From the NCBI RefSeq assembly GCF_024707485.1, contig NZ_CP102602.1, positions 496,001-560,000 on the forward strand: 64,000 nucleotides of DNA, given 5' to 3'. The translations under genes and the position numbers were made by a program. Source of the DNA: Thermococcus thermotolerans (GTDB taxonomy: Archaea; Methanobacteriota_B; Thermococci; Thermococcales; Thermococcaceae). Positions within the stretch are counted from its first letter, which is position 1. Each line of letters begins with the position of its first letter. Positions 57,121 through 64,000 of this stretch are shown piece by piece. A model generated the notes under the pieces. That model saw only the letters and a program-made list of their open reading frames with translations. It ran no database searches and was not told where the DNA came from.

Positions 57121-58488
57121 TCACCCGATGAGGATTCCTCCGTCGAAGCGCATGTGCGGGCCTCCTGAGCTGACGAAGGCCGTCTGTCCCTTTCCGCAGA
57201 ATCCGACCTCAAGGCCGAAGTCCTTTCCTACAGCGCTTATCTTCTTCAGCGCCTCTATGGCAACACCGGTAATTGAGGTGTCCCTTATCGGCTCCGCTAT
57301 TTCGCCGTTCCTGATGACGTAGCCCTCCTGCACGCCAACCTGGAATGCCGAGTTGAGCTGAGCTTGGCCTCCGCGGAAGTCAACGACGTAGTAGCCGAAC
57401 TTGATGTCCTCGATGAGCTCCTCGAAGGAGTGGTCGCCGGGTTCAAAAATCGTGTTCCTCATCCTGATTATCGGCGGGTAGCGGTAGCTCTCGGCTCTGG
57501 CATGGCCGTTCGGCTCCATGTTCCACTTGTGGGCGTATTCGCGGTTGAGCATTATCTGCTTGAGGATTCCGTTCTCGATGATGCGGATGTCCCTTACAGG
57601 AACGCCCTCGTCATCATAGCGGTCGTTCCCAAAGCCGCCCTCAACGTAGCGCTCGCTCATCGTGACGTATTCGGGAGCAATCTGCTTGCCGATGAGGTCC
57701 TTGAAGGGCGAGTTTATGGTCAGGTCGGCCTCGGCGAGGTGGCCCAAAGCCTCGTGCGCTATTATGCCAACCACTATCGGGCCGGCCACAATCGGGAACT
57801 CGCCGCGCTTCGGGGCAACGCCCTTGAGCTGGCTGTGCATCTTTCTGAGGAGTCTCTCGGTGACCTTTTCATTGGGCTCGTGCTCGGTCATGAGTTCCCA
57901 GCCGTAGTCCACCGCACCTATGCTGTCCCTGGCCATGGCCAGCTTTCCGTCCGCCTTTCCGGTGACGTAGGTTCCCTGGTAGAGGTAGTTGTAGTCCCAC
58001 TCTATGCGTGTTCCCTCACTGGTGAGGAGGATTTTTTGTCCACCGCCGTCCTCGTAGCGGACATTGACGCTCTTGACGGCCTCGTCCTCCTTGAGGAGCC
58101 TCTCCAGCTCCCTGAGGTGCGTGACCTTCTCCTCTATGTCAACTTCCGCCGGCTTGACCTTCATCCTGCTCTTCACGAAGTCCTCCACTGGCTTTATCTC
58201 GGCCAGCTCTATCTTTTCCGTCTTGGTCTCCGCTGCCGCTTTGGCCAGCTTGTAGGCCTCCTCAATTTTCCTCTCAAGGTTGCTTAAATCACTTGTCGAG
58301 GCGAAGCCCCATGCTCCATCGGCCAAGACCCTTATCGCAACGCCCCGGTTCAGCTTTCCAGTAAAACTGGTAAAAACGCCGTCTTTGAGGGCTAGGGTCG
58401 TCTTTCTCAGGTTCTCGTAGCGGAGCTCTATGTAGTCCGCTTTCAGGTTTTCCTCCCCCCAGCGGAGGGCTTTCTCCAGCGCTTCCAT
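57121..58488 (-). CDS. tldD: TldD family metalloprotease
   Basis: A 455-residue zinc metalloprotease subunit. The active site is IIAHEALGHLAEADL (HExxxH, here H-E-A-L-G-H) near residue 265 with downstream GGFGNDRYDDEGVPVRD; the C-terminus has FCGKGQTAFVSSGGPHMRF. The first ATG with GGTGGTGACC fits; a longer frame is not used. A CTTTTATACC box lies about 50 bases upstream. tldD and tldE are 10 bases apart and form an operon giving a TldD/TldE complex. Confidence 0.92.
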   Translation of the reverse strand: MEALEKALRWGEENLKADYIELRYENLRKTTLALKDGVFTSFTGKLNRGVAIRVLADGAWGFASTSDLSNLERKIEEAYKLAKAAAETKTEKIELAEIKPVEDFVKSRMKVKPAEVDIEEKVTHLRELERLLKEDEAVKSVNVRYEDGGGQKILLTSEGTRIEWDYNYLYQGTYVTGKADGKLAMARDSIGAVDYGWELMTEHEPNEKVTERLLRKMHSQLKGVAPKRGEFPIVAGPIVVGIIAHEALGHLAEADLTINSPFKDLIGKQIAPEYVTMSERYVEGGFGNDRYDDEGVPVRDIRIIENGILKQIMLNREYAHKWNMEPNGHARAESYRYPPIIRMRNTIFEPGDHSFEELIEDIKFGYYVVDFRGGQAQLNSAFQVGVQEGYVIRNGEIAEPIRDTSITGVAIEALKKISAVGKDFGLEVGFCGKGQTAFVSSGGPHMRFDGGILIG

Positions 58489-58702
58489 GGTCACCACCGT
58501 TTCTATCTGTTCATTGATGAATCGCCGGTCTGGTATAAAAGTCTTTTGAGCCTTTCGATGAGGGTCGAAAGGAAATTTTGCCAAGATAACTTTATCATAT
58601 AGTAAATTAAACACAACCATATCTTTTCGAGTTTCTTTCGAGCGAAAATGTTATATAGGATGGGTGAAAATCTTCTAATGCAAAAACCCGTTGGGGGGGT
58701 CA

Positions 58703-58915
58703 ATGAGGAGGCGTGCACTGCTGGCCATGTTTGTAGTCTTACTGTTGATTGGAGCCTACGGTGCCTACGTGGTCAGCTACCCCAAGTACCCGGAAGTAAA
58801 AGGTTGCGTGAACCCCTTCGCAGTTACAAAGCCGGTAGGCAGGGTTCAGGAGAACTTGGATACCCTGGCCATGGTCTGTCCCATGCTGGCTGGCATGTGC
58901 AGGATTCTGCTGTAA
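58703..58915 (+). CDS. Small membrane-anchored protein
   Basis: A 70-residue protein. One N-terminal helix (ALLAMFVVLLLIGAYGAYVV) anchors or exports it; the rest is short and has three cysteines (KGCVNP, MVCPMLAGMC) that could form disulfides or bind metal. RBS GGGGGGGTCA precedes the ATG. A TTATATAGG box at about 58649-58657 serves the promoter. It is followed at 30 bases by another small membrane protein. No family is recognised. Confidence 0.55.
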   Translation: MRRRALLAMFVVLLLIGAYGAYVVSYPKYPEVKGCVNPFAVTKPVGRVQENLDTLAMVCPMLAGMCRILL

Positions 58916-58945
58916 CTATGTATGCTGTGGTGAGGAGGGCCACAA

Positions 58946-59155
58946 ATGCGAACCGATAACGCCCGGGCCGTAATTAAAGCATATCGCAGGAATTACTCGC
59001 CCTCCGTTATGTCTTTCCTTAAACGGCTCACAGGCTACCTTGCAGCGGCGGCAGTCATCTGTCTCTACGGCCAGAGGGAAACAGCACTGCTGGTTCTCCT
59101 GATCCTTATTGTGGTGGATGGGCTTCTGACCTTCAGTTTTTCCCGAAGAGGCTAG
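58946..59155 (+). CDS. Small membrane protein
   Basis: A 69-residue protein. A basic N-terminal half (VIKAYRRNYSPSVMSFLKRL) is followed by hydrophobic segments (TGYLAAAAVICLYG and TALLVLLILIVVDGLLTFSF), giving one or two transmembrane helices. GGAGGG precedes the ATG by 8 bases. It probably shares a transcript with the upstream 70-residue protein. Function unknown. Confidence 0.55.
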   Translation: MRTDNARAVIKAYRRNYSPSVMSFLKRLTGYLAAAAVICLYGQRETALLVLLILIVVDGLLTFSFSRRG

Positions 59156-59189
59156 CAACCTTTTTATCTTCCAGCTCGAATCCACGTTC

Positions 59190-59531
59190 ATGAAGGCCGA
59201 AATCAAAAACCTCATAGACAGGGGCACCTATAGAAAGCTCCCGCTCTTCGAGGGTGAGCTTCCAGAGGGAAGCTACGCCCAGATAGTCGAGGTCAAGCCG
59301 GGGCAGACTGTTAAGAAGCACTACCACCTCCACCAGTACGAGCTGTTCTACATAATTGACGGCCAGGCAAGGCTCGGCATCGGCGAGACCGAGTACCTCG
59401 CAAAACCCGGGGACATCTTCCTCGTCAAGCCGAGGACCGTTCACTGGGTGGTCAACGAGCGTGACGAACCCTTCAGGCTCTTCGTGGTGAAGCTGAACTA
59501 CCGCGGGGATGACTCCGTTTGGCTTGATTAG
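59190..59531 (+). CDS. Cupin-domain protein
   Basis: A 113-residue single cupin. Metal-binding motif 1 is KKHYHLHQYELFYIIDGQARL (two His and a Glu) and motif 2 is KPGDIFLVKPRTVHWVVN (His). A small mononuclear-metal enzyme or a sugar- or ligand-binding protein is likely. A TTTTTATC box lies about 30 bases upstream of the ATG. Its end overlaps the RelE-like gene by 4 bases (convergent). Confidence 0.85.
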   Translation: MKAEIKNLIDRGTYRKLPLFEGELPEGSYAQIVEVKPGQTVKKHYHLHQYELFYIIDGQARLGIGETEYLAKPGDIFLVKPRTVHWVVNERDEPFRLFVVKLNYRGDDSVWLD

Positions 59532-59818
59532 TGGTAAGCCCTCTCCCTCGGTCTTAGGTCAGTCACTATTATTATTTTCTCGTCCCAAAAGACGGTGTAG
59601 AAAAGACGGTAGTCACCAATCCGGAAGCGATAGGTACTTGTCACTCCCCTCTTAGCTCCTTTAACTGGCTTCACATCGAAGGGTGGCTTTGGAAATGGAT
59701 TTTCTTCCAGACTTTTAAGAAACTCGGCCGGTTTCCTTCTTTGTCCAGATTTAAGGTACTTCTTTGCGTTTTTAACTACATCTTTGCTGATTATGACCTG
59801 ATAGCCCCATGCTACCAC
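59528..59818 (-). CDS. RelE/ParE-family toxin
   Basis: A 96-residue basic protein. The start YQVIISKDVVKNAKKYLK, the central KPVKGAKRGVTSTYRFRIGDYRLFYTVF and the C-terminal IIIVTDLRPRERAYH are the usual RelE-type arrangement, with the catalytic basic residues near the C-terminus. Such toxins cut mRNA at the ribosome. The GTG start at 59818 lies 4 bases after the antitoxin stop, so translation is probably coupled. Confidence 0.85.
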   Translation of the reverse strand: MVAWGYQVIISKDVVKNAKKYLKSGQRRKPAEFLKSLEENPFPKPPFDVKPVKGAKRGVTSTYRFRIGDYRLFYTVFWDEKIIIVTDLRPRERAYH

Positions 59819-59822
59819 CGCT

Positions 59823-60047
59823 TCATTCGGTCAGTTGTTGGAGAGCCTCCTCTAAGGTTAGTCCCTTCTCGGGTTTTTTCTTCGGTTCTTTGGCCTTCCT
59901 GAGGAGCTCCGCATACAGCTCATCATCTATAATCTCTGGCTCTTCGCTTTCGATTATAAGCCTCAAAAGTTCTCTCTCCATTTCATCAAGCTTTTTTCTC
60001 ATTTCCCTTATGTCGTGCAGAAGGACCCTAACGGTATCTGTTTCCAT
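59823..60047 (-). CDS. Putative antitoxin of the RelE pair
   Basis: A 74-residue acidic, helical protein (MRKKLDEMERELLRLIIESEEP, then KPEKGLTLEEALQQLTE). It has no clear DNA-binding motif. The ATG at 60047 follows GGTGAGAGG; a start six codons upstream is possible. A minus-strand TTTTTAAG box about 30 bases upstream serves the pair. Its identity as an antitoxin is inferred from position before the toxin. Confidence 0.72.
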   Translation of the reverse strand: METDTVRVLLHDIREMRKKLDEMERELLRLIIESEEPEIIDDELYAELLRKAKEPKKKPEKGLTLEEALQQLTE

Positions 60048-60134
60048 CCTCTCACCGTTTGACATTAATGCGAGAACTTAAAAAGTACTTTGGGAACTGC
60101 TGTTGTATAACATCGGGTGTATTGGGTGAAACGA

Positions 60135-60833
60135 ATGACCGAGAGGACCATCGGCATCCTCGGCGGCATGGGGCCCCTGGCAACGGCCGAGCTCTTCAGG
60201 CGGATAGTCGAGAAGACTCCTGCAAAGAGGGACCAGGATCATCCAAGGATAATCATCTACAACGATCCTAAAATCCCGGACAGAACGGCCTTCATTCTGG
60301 GGAACGGGGAGGATCCGAGGCCGGCCCTGATCAAGGGCGCCAAAAAGCTCGAAAGCTGGGGAGCGGACTTCATAATAATGCCCTGCAACACCGCCCATTT
60401 CTTCGCCGACGACATCCAGAGGGCGATAGGAATTCCCCTCGTCAGCATGGTGGAAGCGACCGCCGAGAGGATAGCGGAGATGGGTCTCAGGAAGGTCGGG
60501 CTTCTCGCGACGGACGGTACGGTAAAGGGCTTAGTGTACCACCGTCCCCTTCTCAGGAGGGGAATAGGGATCGCGGTCCCCGATGGGAAGGACCAGGAAC
60601 TCGTCATGAAGGCGATATACGATGGCGTGAAAGCCGGAAAACTGGAGCTTGGAAGGGGGCTCCTTCTTGAGGTGGCGGAGAGGCTCCAGCCCCGGGTTGA
60701 TGGGATAATAGCCGGCTGCACCGAGGTCAGCGTTGCCCTGAGACCTGGAGACTTAAAGGTGCCCCTGATCGACCCGCTCGACGTGATAGCCGAGAAGGCG
60801 GTGAAGCTCGCCCTCGGCCTTGAGGACCTTTAA
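60135..60833 (+). CDS. Aspartate/glutamate racemase family protein
   Basis: A 232-residue PLP-independent racemase. The start TIGILGGMGPLATAELFRR is typical. The two catalytic cysteines lie in MPCNTAHFF and AGCTEVSVAL, the second near residue 195. It would interconvert aspartate (or glutamate) enantiomers. ATG follows GGGTGAAACGA. The end overlaps corA by 4 bases (convergent). Confidence 0.9.
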   Translation: MTERTIGILGGMGPLATAELFRRIVEKTPAKRDQDHPRIIIYNDPKIPDRTAFILGNGEDPRPALIKGAKKLESWGADFIIMPCNTAHFFADDIQRAIGIPLVSMVEATAERIAEMGLRKVGLLATDGTVKGLVYHRPLLRRGIGIAVPDGKDQELVMKAIYDGVKAGKLELGRGLLLEVAERLQPRVDGIIAGCTEVSVALRPGDLKVPLIDPLDVIAEKAVKLALGLEDL

Positions 60834-61810
60834 ATCCACCCTTTCCTCCTGAAGTAGGCGAGCATTCCCACGGCTATGGTGAGCATCAGCAGGAGCACGA
60901 AGGGATAGCCGTATCTCCAGTAAAGCTCGGGCATGTATCGGAAGTTCATTCCGTAGAGGCCTGTTATGAAGGTCAGCGGGATGAATATCGTTGAGACCAC
61001 GGTGAGGATTCTGATTATGTCGTTGGTCTTCATCGGGATGGTCGAGTAGTAAAGCTCGACGAGGCTGTTGGCGAGCTCGCGCTGGCCTTCGAGTATCTCC
61101 AGAACCTCAAGGACGTGGTCGTGGAGCTCTTCGATGCAGCTCCGGGTTTCCCGCTCAAAGAACTCCTTTGCCTCCAGCTGGAGCCTCCTGAAGGCCTCAA
61201 GCAGGGGAAAGATCGTGCGGCGCATGAAGAGGATTTCCCTTCTGAGGCCGTGTATCTCTCGGAGAACGCTTTCGTCCCCCCTAGAGAGTATCTGTGCCTC
61301 AAGCTCTTCCATTCTGGAGCTTATGCGCTCGATTATCGGCACATAGTTTTCCACTATTGCCTCAAGGAGAGCGAACAGCAGGTAATCTGCTCCCCGATCC
61401 CGCAGGAGGCCTTCACCTTCCCTTATGCTTTCCCTGACCGGGTCGAAAACATCGCCCCGCCTCTCCTGAACGGTCACCACCAGGTTGTCCTTCAGCAGAA
61501 GGCCTATCCGCTCCCTCTTCAGCCCACCCCCTATCTCGTACACCTGATGGAGAAGAAGGAAGAGGTAGTCCGGAAACACGAAGACCCTGGCACGGGAGCT
61601 TGCCCGCCTGAGGCTCTTCATCGGGCGCTCGTGAATTCCCAGGGCATCCATCACCTCGGGAACAAGCGACGGCGTGTCAACGTTCACCCAGATGACGTTG
61701 TATCCTTCAACGCTCAGAGCTTCCTCTACGCTGGAGACCTTCATGCTGACGAATCTGTCCTTTGAATAGGCGATGACGGTTATTCTGGGGGCATCGGAGT
61801 CATCGGTCAT
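60830..61810 (-). CDS. corA: CorA-type magnesium/cobalt transporter
   Basis: A 326-residue channel for Mg2+ or Co2+. A large N-terminal cytoplasmic domain has long charged helices (MEELEAQILSRGDESVLREIHGLRREI). Two C-terminal helices follow: IRILTVVSTIFIPLTFITGLYGMNF, with the GMN signature, and YPFVLLLMLTIAVGMLAYF, with a basic tail. The ATG follows GGTGGTAGA. A 17-codon ORF with good RBS lies in the leader upstream. Confidence 0.94.
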   Translation of the reverse strand: MTDDSDAPRITVIAYSKDRFVSMKVSSVEEALSVEGYNVIWVNVDTPSLVPEVMDALGIHERPMKSLRRASSRARVFVFPDYLFLLLHQVYEIGGGLKRERIGLLLKDNLVVTVQERRGDVFDPVRESIREGEGLLRDRGADYLLFALLEAIVENYVPIIERISSRMEELEAQILSRGDESVLREIHGLRREILFMRRTIFPLLEAFRRLQLEAKEFFERETRSCIEELHDHVLEVLEILEGQRELANSLVELYYSTIPMKTNDIIRILTVVSTIFIPLTFITGLYGMNFRYMPELYWRYGYPFVLLLMLTIAVGMLAYFRRKGWI

Positions 61811-61811
61811 T

Positions 61812-61865
61812 CTACCACCTCACCCTCCAGCGAGAAGGGCCGTCGATGTTGGAAGGGATTCCCAT
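61812..61865 (-). CDS. Possible 17-codon leader ORF before corA
   Basis: ATG at 61863-61865 is preceded by GGGTGAAGCCC, a stronger ribosome site than most here. It encodes MGIPSNIDGPSRWRVRW and stops with TAG inside the corA ribosome site. A minus-strand TATA-like ACTATAAC at about 61899-61906 would place it inside the corA leader. Such an ORF could couple or attenuate corA translation in response to magnesium. Coding status is unproven. Confidence 0.35.
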   Translation of the reverse strand: MGIPSNIDGPSRWRVRW

Positions 61866-61962
61866 GGGCTTCACCCAAAAGAGATAGGGCGGTTGGTGAG
61901 TTATAGTTTTCGGAAACCGCAACCCCTTAAAACCCTCCCGCGAATTTAATCCGGTGGTGAGC

Positions 61963-63156
61963 ATGGAGATAGGCCTCGTTGGAAAGCCAAACGTCGGAAA
62001 GTCAACTTTCTTCTCGGCGGCAACCCTTGTCGATGTCCAGATTGCCAATTATCCCTTCACAACGATAAACGCTAACGTCGGTGTTACCTACGCCATAGCG
62101 GAGCATCCCTGCAGGGAACTTGGCTGCACGCCGAACCCTCGGAACTACGAATACAGGGACGGAAAGGCACTGATACCGATAAAGATGATAGACGTTGCCG
62201 GTCTCGTTCCGGGAGCGCATGAGGGACGTGGGCTGGGCAACAAGTTCCTCGACGACCTGAGGATGGCCTCCGCTCTGATACACGTGGTTGACGCCACCGG
62301 AAAGACCGACGCCGAAGGACAGCCCACCGACCACCACGACCCCGTTGAGGACATCGAGTTCCTTGAGAGGGAGATAGACTACTGGATTTACGGCATTCTC
62401 AGGAAGAACTGGGAGAAGTTCGCGAAGAGGATAAAGCTCCAGCACCTCAAGCTCGCCCAGGCGATAGCCGACCAGCTGACTGGAATAGGAGTTACTGAGG
62501 AGGACGCCTTCGAGGCCATCCACAAGCTCGGCCTAGACAACGACCCGACAAAGTGGAGTGATGAGGACCTCTTCGCCTTCGTCCGCGAGCTGAGAAAGAT
62601 AAACAAGCCGATTATCATAGCGGCCAACAAGGCCGACTCTGCTGCTGACGCCCAGATAGAGCGTCTGATAAGGAAGGGCAGGAGCAGGGGATATATAGTC
62701 ATCCCCACGAGCGCAGCGGCGGAGCTTACCCTGAGAAAGGCTGCCAAGGCGGGCTTCATAGACTACGTCCCCGGTTCGAGCGACTTCAAAATCCTCAAGC
62801 CGATGAGCCCCAAGCAGGAGAAGGCCCTTCAGCTGATAAAGGAGAAGGTTCTCGACCGCTTTGGCTCCACGGGTGTTCAGGAGGTCATAAACAGGGCAAC
62901 ATTTGAGCTGCTCAACCTAGTCCCTGTTTACCCGGTCGAGGACGAGCACAAGCTAACTGACGGGTTTGGCAACGTTCTGCCCCACGTCCACCTGCTCCCA
63001 AGGGGGTCAACGCCCCGCGATCTGGCCTACAAGGTGCACACCGACCTGGGGAAAACCTTCCTCTACGCAGTCAACGCGAGAACCCACAGGCGCGTCGGGG
63101 ACGACTACGAGCTGGAGTTCAACGACATAATCAAGATAGTCGCGACGGCTCGCTGA
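61963..63156 (+). CDS. ychF: YchF/OLA1-like P-loop ATPase
   Basis: A 397-residue Obg-family protein. G1 is GLVGKPNVGKSTFFSAAT, G3 is DVAGLVPGAHEGRGLGNKF, and the G4 position reads NKAD (IIIAANKADS). A coiled region follows, and the C-terminal TGS domain (PRGSTPRDLAYKVHTDLGKTFLYAV) is present. The family binds ATP or GTP and associates with ribosomes. I start at the ATG after GGTGGTGAGC; the GTG three codons earlier overlaps that site. Confidence 0.95.
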   Translation: MEIGLVGKPNVGKSTFFSAATLVDVQIANYPFTTINANVGVTYAIAEHPCRELGCTPNPRNYEYRDGKALIPIKMIDVAGLVPGAHEGRGLGNKFLDDLRMASALIHVVDATGKTDAEGQPTDHHDPVEDIEFLEREIDYWIYGILRKNWEKFAKRIKLQHLKLAQAIADQLTGIGVTEEDAFEAIHKLGLDNDPTKWSDEDLFAFVRELRKINKPIIIAANKADSAADAQIERLIRKGRSRGYIVIPTSAAAELTLRKAAKAGFIDYVPGSSDFKILKPMSPKQEKALQLIKEKVLDRFGSTGVQEVINRATFELLNLVPVYPVEDEHKLTDGFGNVLPHVHLLPRGSTPRDLAYKVHTDLGKTFLYAVNARTHRRVGDDYELEFNDIIKIVATAR

Positions 63157-63159
63157 GCG

Positions 63160-63675
63160 TCATTTCCTTTTCTCAAGTTCTTTAAGGAGCTCCTGATAGA
63201 GCCTGGGCTCAACGTCGTCCTCACTCAGTCCCATTCTCCCCGCCATCTCCCAGATTTTCCGCTTCGCTTCATCCACGTCGTCGGAAATGACCTCAATGTC
63301 AAGAAACGCTCCAAGGCCTTCGACCTCGCTAAGTTCAAAGGTAACCCCGTCCAGGCGGTACACCAGGCGTCTCTTCCTGACCCACACGTCCTCCTTAAAG
63401 CCGAGACGCTTCAGAATCTGAAGGGTTTTCTCAAAATCGGAAACCTCCACCTCTATCTCGTCAAACTCCTCGTTCCTGCCGGGATCTGCTATGCGTTTAT
63501 ACGTCAGAAAAGAGCGGTTGAGGTTGCTTATCCGTCTTACCCTGAGGAGTTCGGGGAGGGGAACGGAGAGGTAAACATCCTCCTGTATCTCTTCCCTCAC
63601 AAACCTAGCTCCGATGGATTCTATAGCCCTTTTGACCCTTTCAAAGTCAACGCGGAACTTGACCTCTATCTCCAT
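63160..63675 (-). CDS. CYTH-domain protein (class IV adenylate cyclase/triphosphatase type)
   Basis: A 171-residue CYTH protein. The N-terminal MEIEVKFRVDFERVKRAIESIG carries the ExExK-type signature, and later basic and acidic strand residues (LRVRRISNLNRSFLTYKR, FELSEVEGLGAFLDIEV) line the tunnel that binds triphosphates. Family members are CyaB-type cyclases or thiamine/inorganic triphosphatases. The ATG abuts the stop of the upstream gene, so they form one transcript. Confidence 0.88.
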   Translation of the reverse strand: MEIEVKFRVDFERVKRAIESIGARFVREEIQEDVYLSVPLPELLRVRRISNLNRSFLTYKRIADPGRNEEFDEIEVEVSDFEKTLQILKRLGFKEDVWVRKRRLVYRLDGVTFELSEVEGLGAFLDIEVISDDVDEAKRKIWEMAGRMGLSEDDVEPRLYQELLKELEKRK

Positions 63676-64000
63676 TTAAACACCCACGAGGAAGCCCACG
63701 AGACCGTCGCCCTTGCTGAACTCATCCAGTATGAAAACATCGACCCGTTTGAGAGTTGGAAGAACCCTGATCGTCTCGTCAACGAAGCGGTTGAGCTTTT
63801 CGGGAGTATCTTCACCGATGAGAGCCACTACCCCGTCCTTTCCGCTCCTGGCAACGGCCAAGACGTTGGGGAGCAGTGAGAGTGTCTTCATTATGTGGCG
63901 GATGTACCTCTCAAGGAAGTCCTCGATTATCGGGGTCTCAGCCTGGATGTAAACTATGGCGAGGCTCTTTGGCTGAAGGCTCTCGCCCAGAACGATGGTG
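63676..64000 (-). CDS. Partial gene, possible Lrp/RAM-like regulatory protein
   Basis: The minus-strand frame is open to the window edge and ends with TAA at 63676-63678; about 107 residues are visible. The sequence runs from TIVLGESLQPKSLAIVYIQAE to LLPNVLAVARSGKDGVVALIGEDTPEKLNRFVDETIRVLP and a closing VDVFILDEFSKGDGL. The alternating strand/helix pattern looks like an Lrp-type ligand-binding (RAM) domain, but no DNA-binding part is in view. The call is tentative; translation from an internal ATG would leave only 71 residues. Confidence 0.5.
   Translation of the reverse strand, partial: TIVLGESLQPKSLAIVYIQAETPIIEDFLERYIRHIMKTLSLLPNVLAVARSGKDGVVALIGEDTPEKLNRFVDETIRVLPTLKRVDVFILDEFSKGDGLVGFLVGV

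Overview
The window reads as chromosome of a hyperthermophilic euryarchaeon of the order Thermococcales, most likely a Thermococcus of moderately high GC. The grounds are a thermosome ending in GGM repeats, HtpX, RtcB with archease, deoxyhypusine synthase, agmatidine synthetase TiaS, Bud32, Trm10 and Trm5, a cobalamin salvage set with the archaeal enzymes CobY, CobZ and CbiZ, TATA/BRE promoters about 25 bases before short or absent leaders, and GGTGA-type ribosome sites. Genes are dense, often overlap by 4 bases (ATGA) and change strand frequently. No rRNA, CRISPR array or intact transposase is visible. Calls rest on reading the sequence; no database search was run.

Layout. 1-3430: end of a membrane protein, tRNA-Thr(CGT), a small membrane protein, an EamA transporter, a glycosyltransferase and panB. 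3484-7526: a VapBC pair running into archease, an m5C RNA methyltransferase, a PUA-like protein and the RNA ligase RtcB. 7569-11544: an ABC-2 exporter operon with a large NEW3-type surface protein. 11641-18300: moaC, a MutS-family ATPase, Bud32, thermosome and HtpX. 18346-25868: an amidohydrolase, a HepT/MntA pair, a tight three-gene operon (isochorismatase, flavoprotein, RlmN-like radical SAM), an SDR, a GltD-like flavoprotein and deoxyhypusine synthase. 25924-31433: an archaeal ATPase, TiaS, a GNAT acetyltransferase, an HTH regulator and an HD phosphohydrolase.

31517-35335: two divergent PaaK/LuxE-like adenylate-forming proteins and a seven-helix DUF835 protein share a palindrome-bearing promoter region. 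They are followed by a strongly predicted three-hairpin H/ACA guide RNA. 35421-47514: moeA and moaB (tungsten/molybdenum cofactor), then cobalamin salvage genes cbiZ, cobT, cobQ, cobY, cobS, cobZ, cbiB and a cobD-like gene. A PIN toxin pair, a GH114-like lipoprotein, a Dph6-like ATPase and a UDG-like protein are interspersed. Together the cob genes would scavenge corrinoids and attach the lower ligand; no corrin-ring synthesis genes are seen.

47546-49905: an AT-richer accessory islet holds a methyltransferase with an odd tail, two unknown proteins, a frameshifted gene and a candidate structured small RNA. 49975-64000: valS, Trm10, a palindromic MITE-like element beside tRNA-Glu(TTC), Trm5b, TldD/TldE, small membrane proteins, a cupin, a RelE-type pair, an Asp/Glu racemase, CorA with a possible leader ORF, YchF, a CYTH protein and a truncated gene at the window end.

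The signals most worth following are the H/ACA RNA with two predicted 23S targets, the RlmN-like enzyme that keeps one of the two catalytic cysteines, the palindromic element at 54283-54552, the islet at 48.2-49.9 kb and the adenylate-forming/DUF835 cluster.
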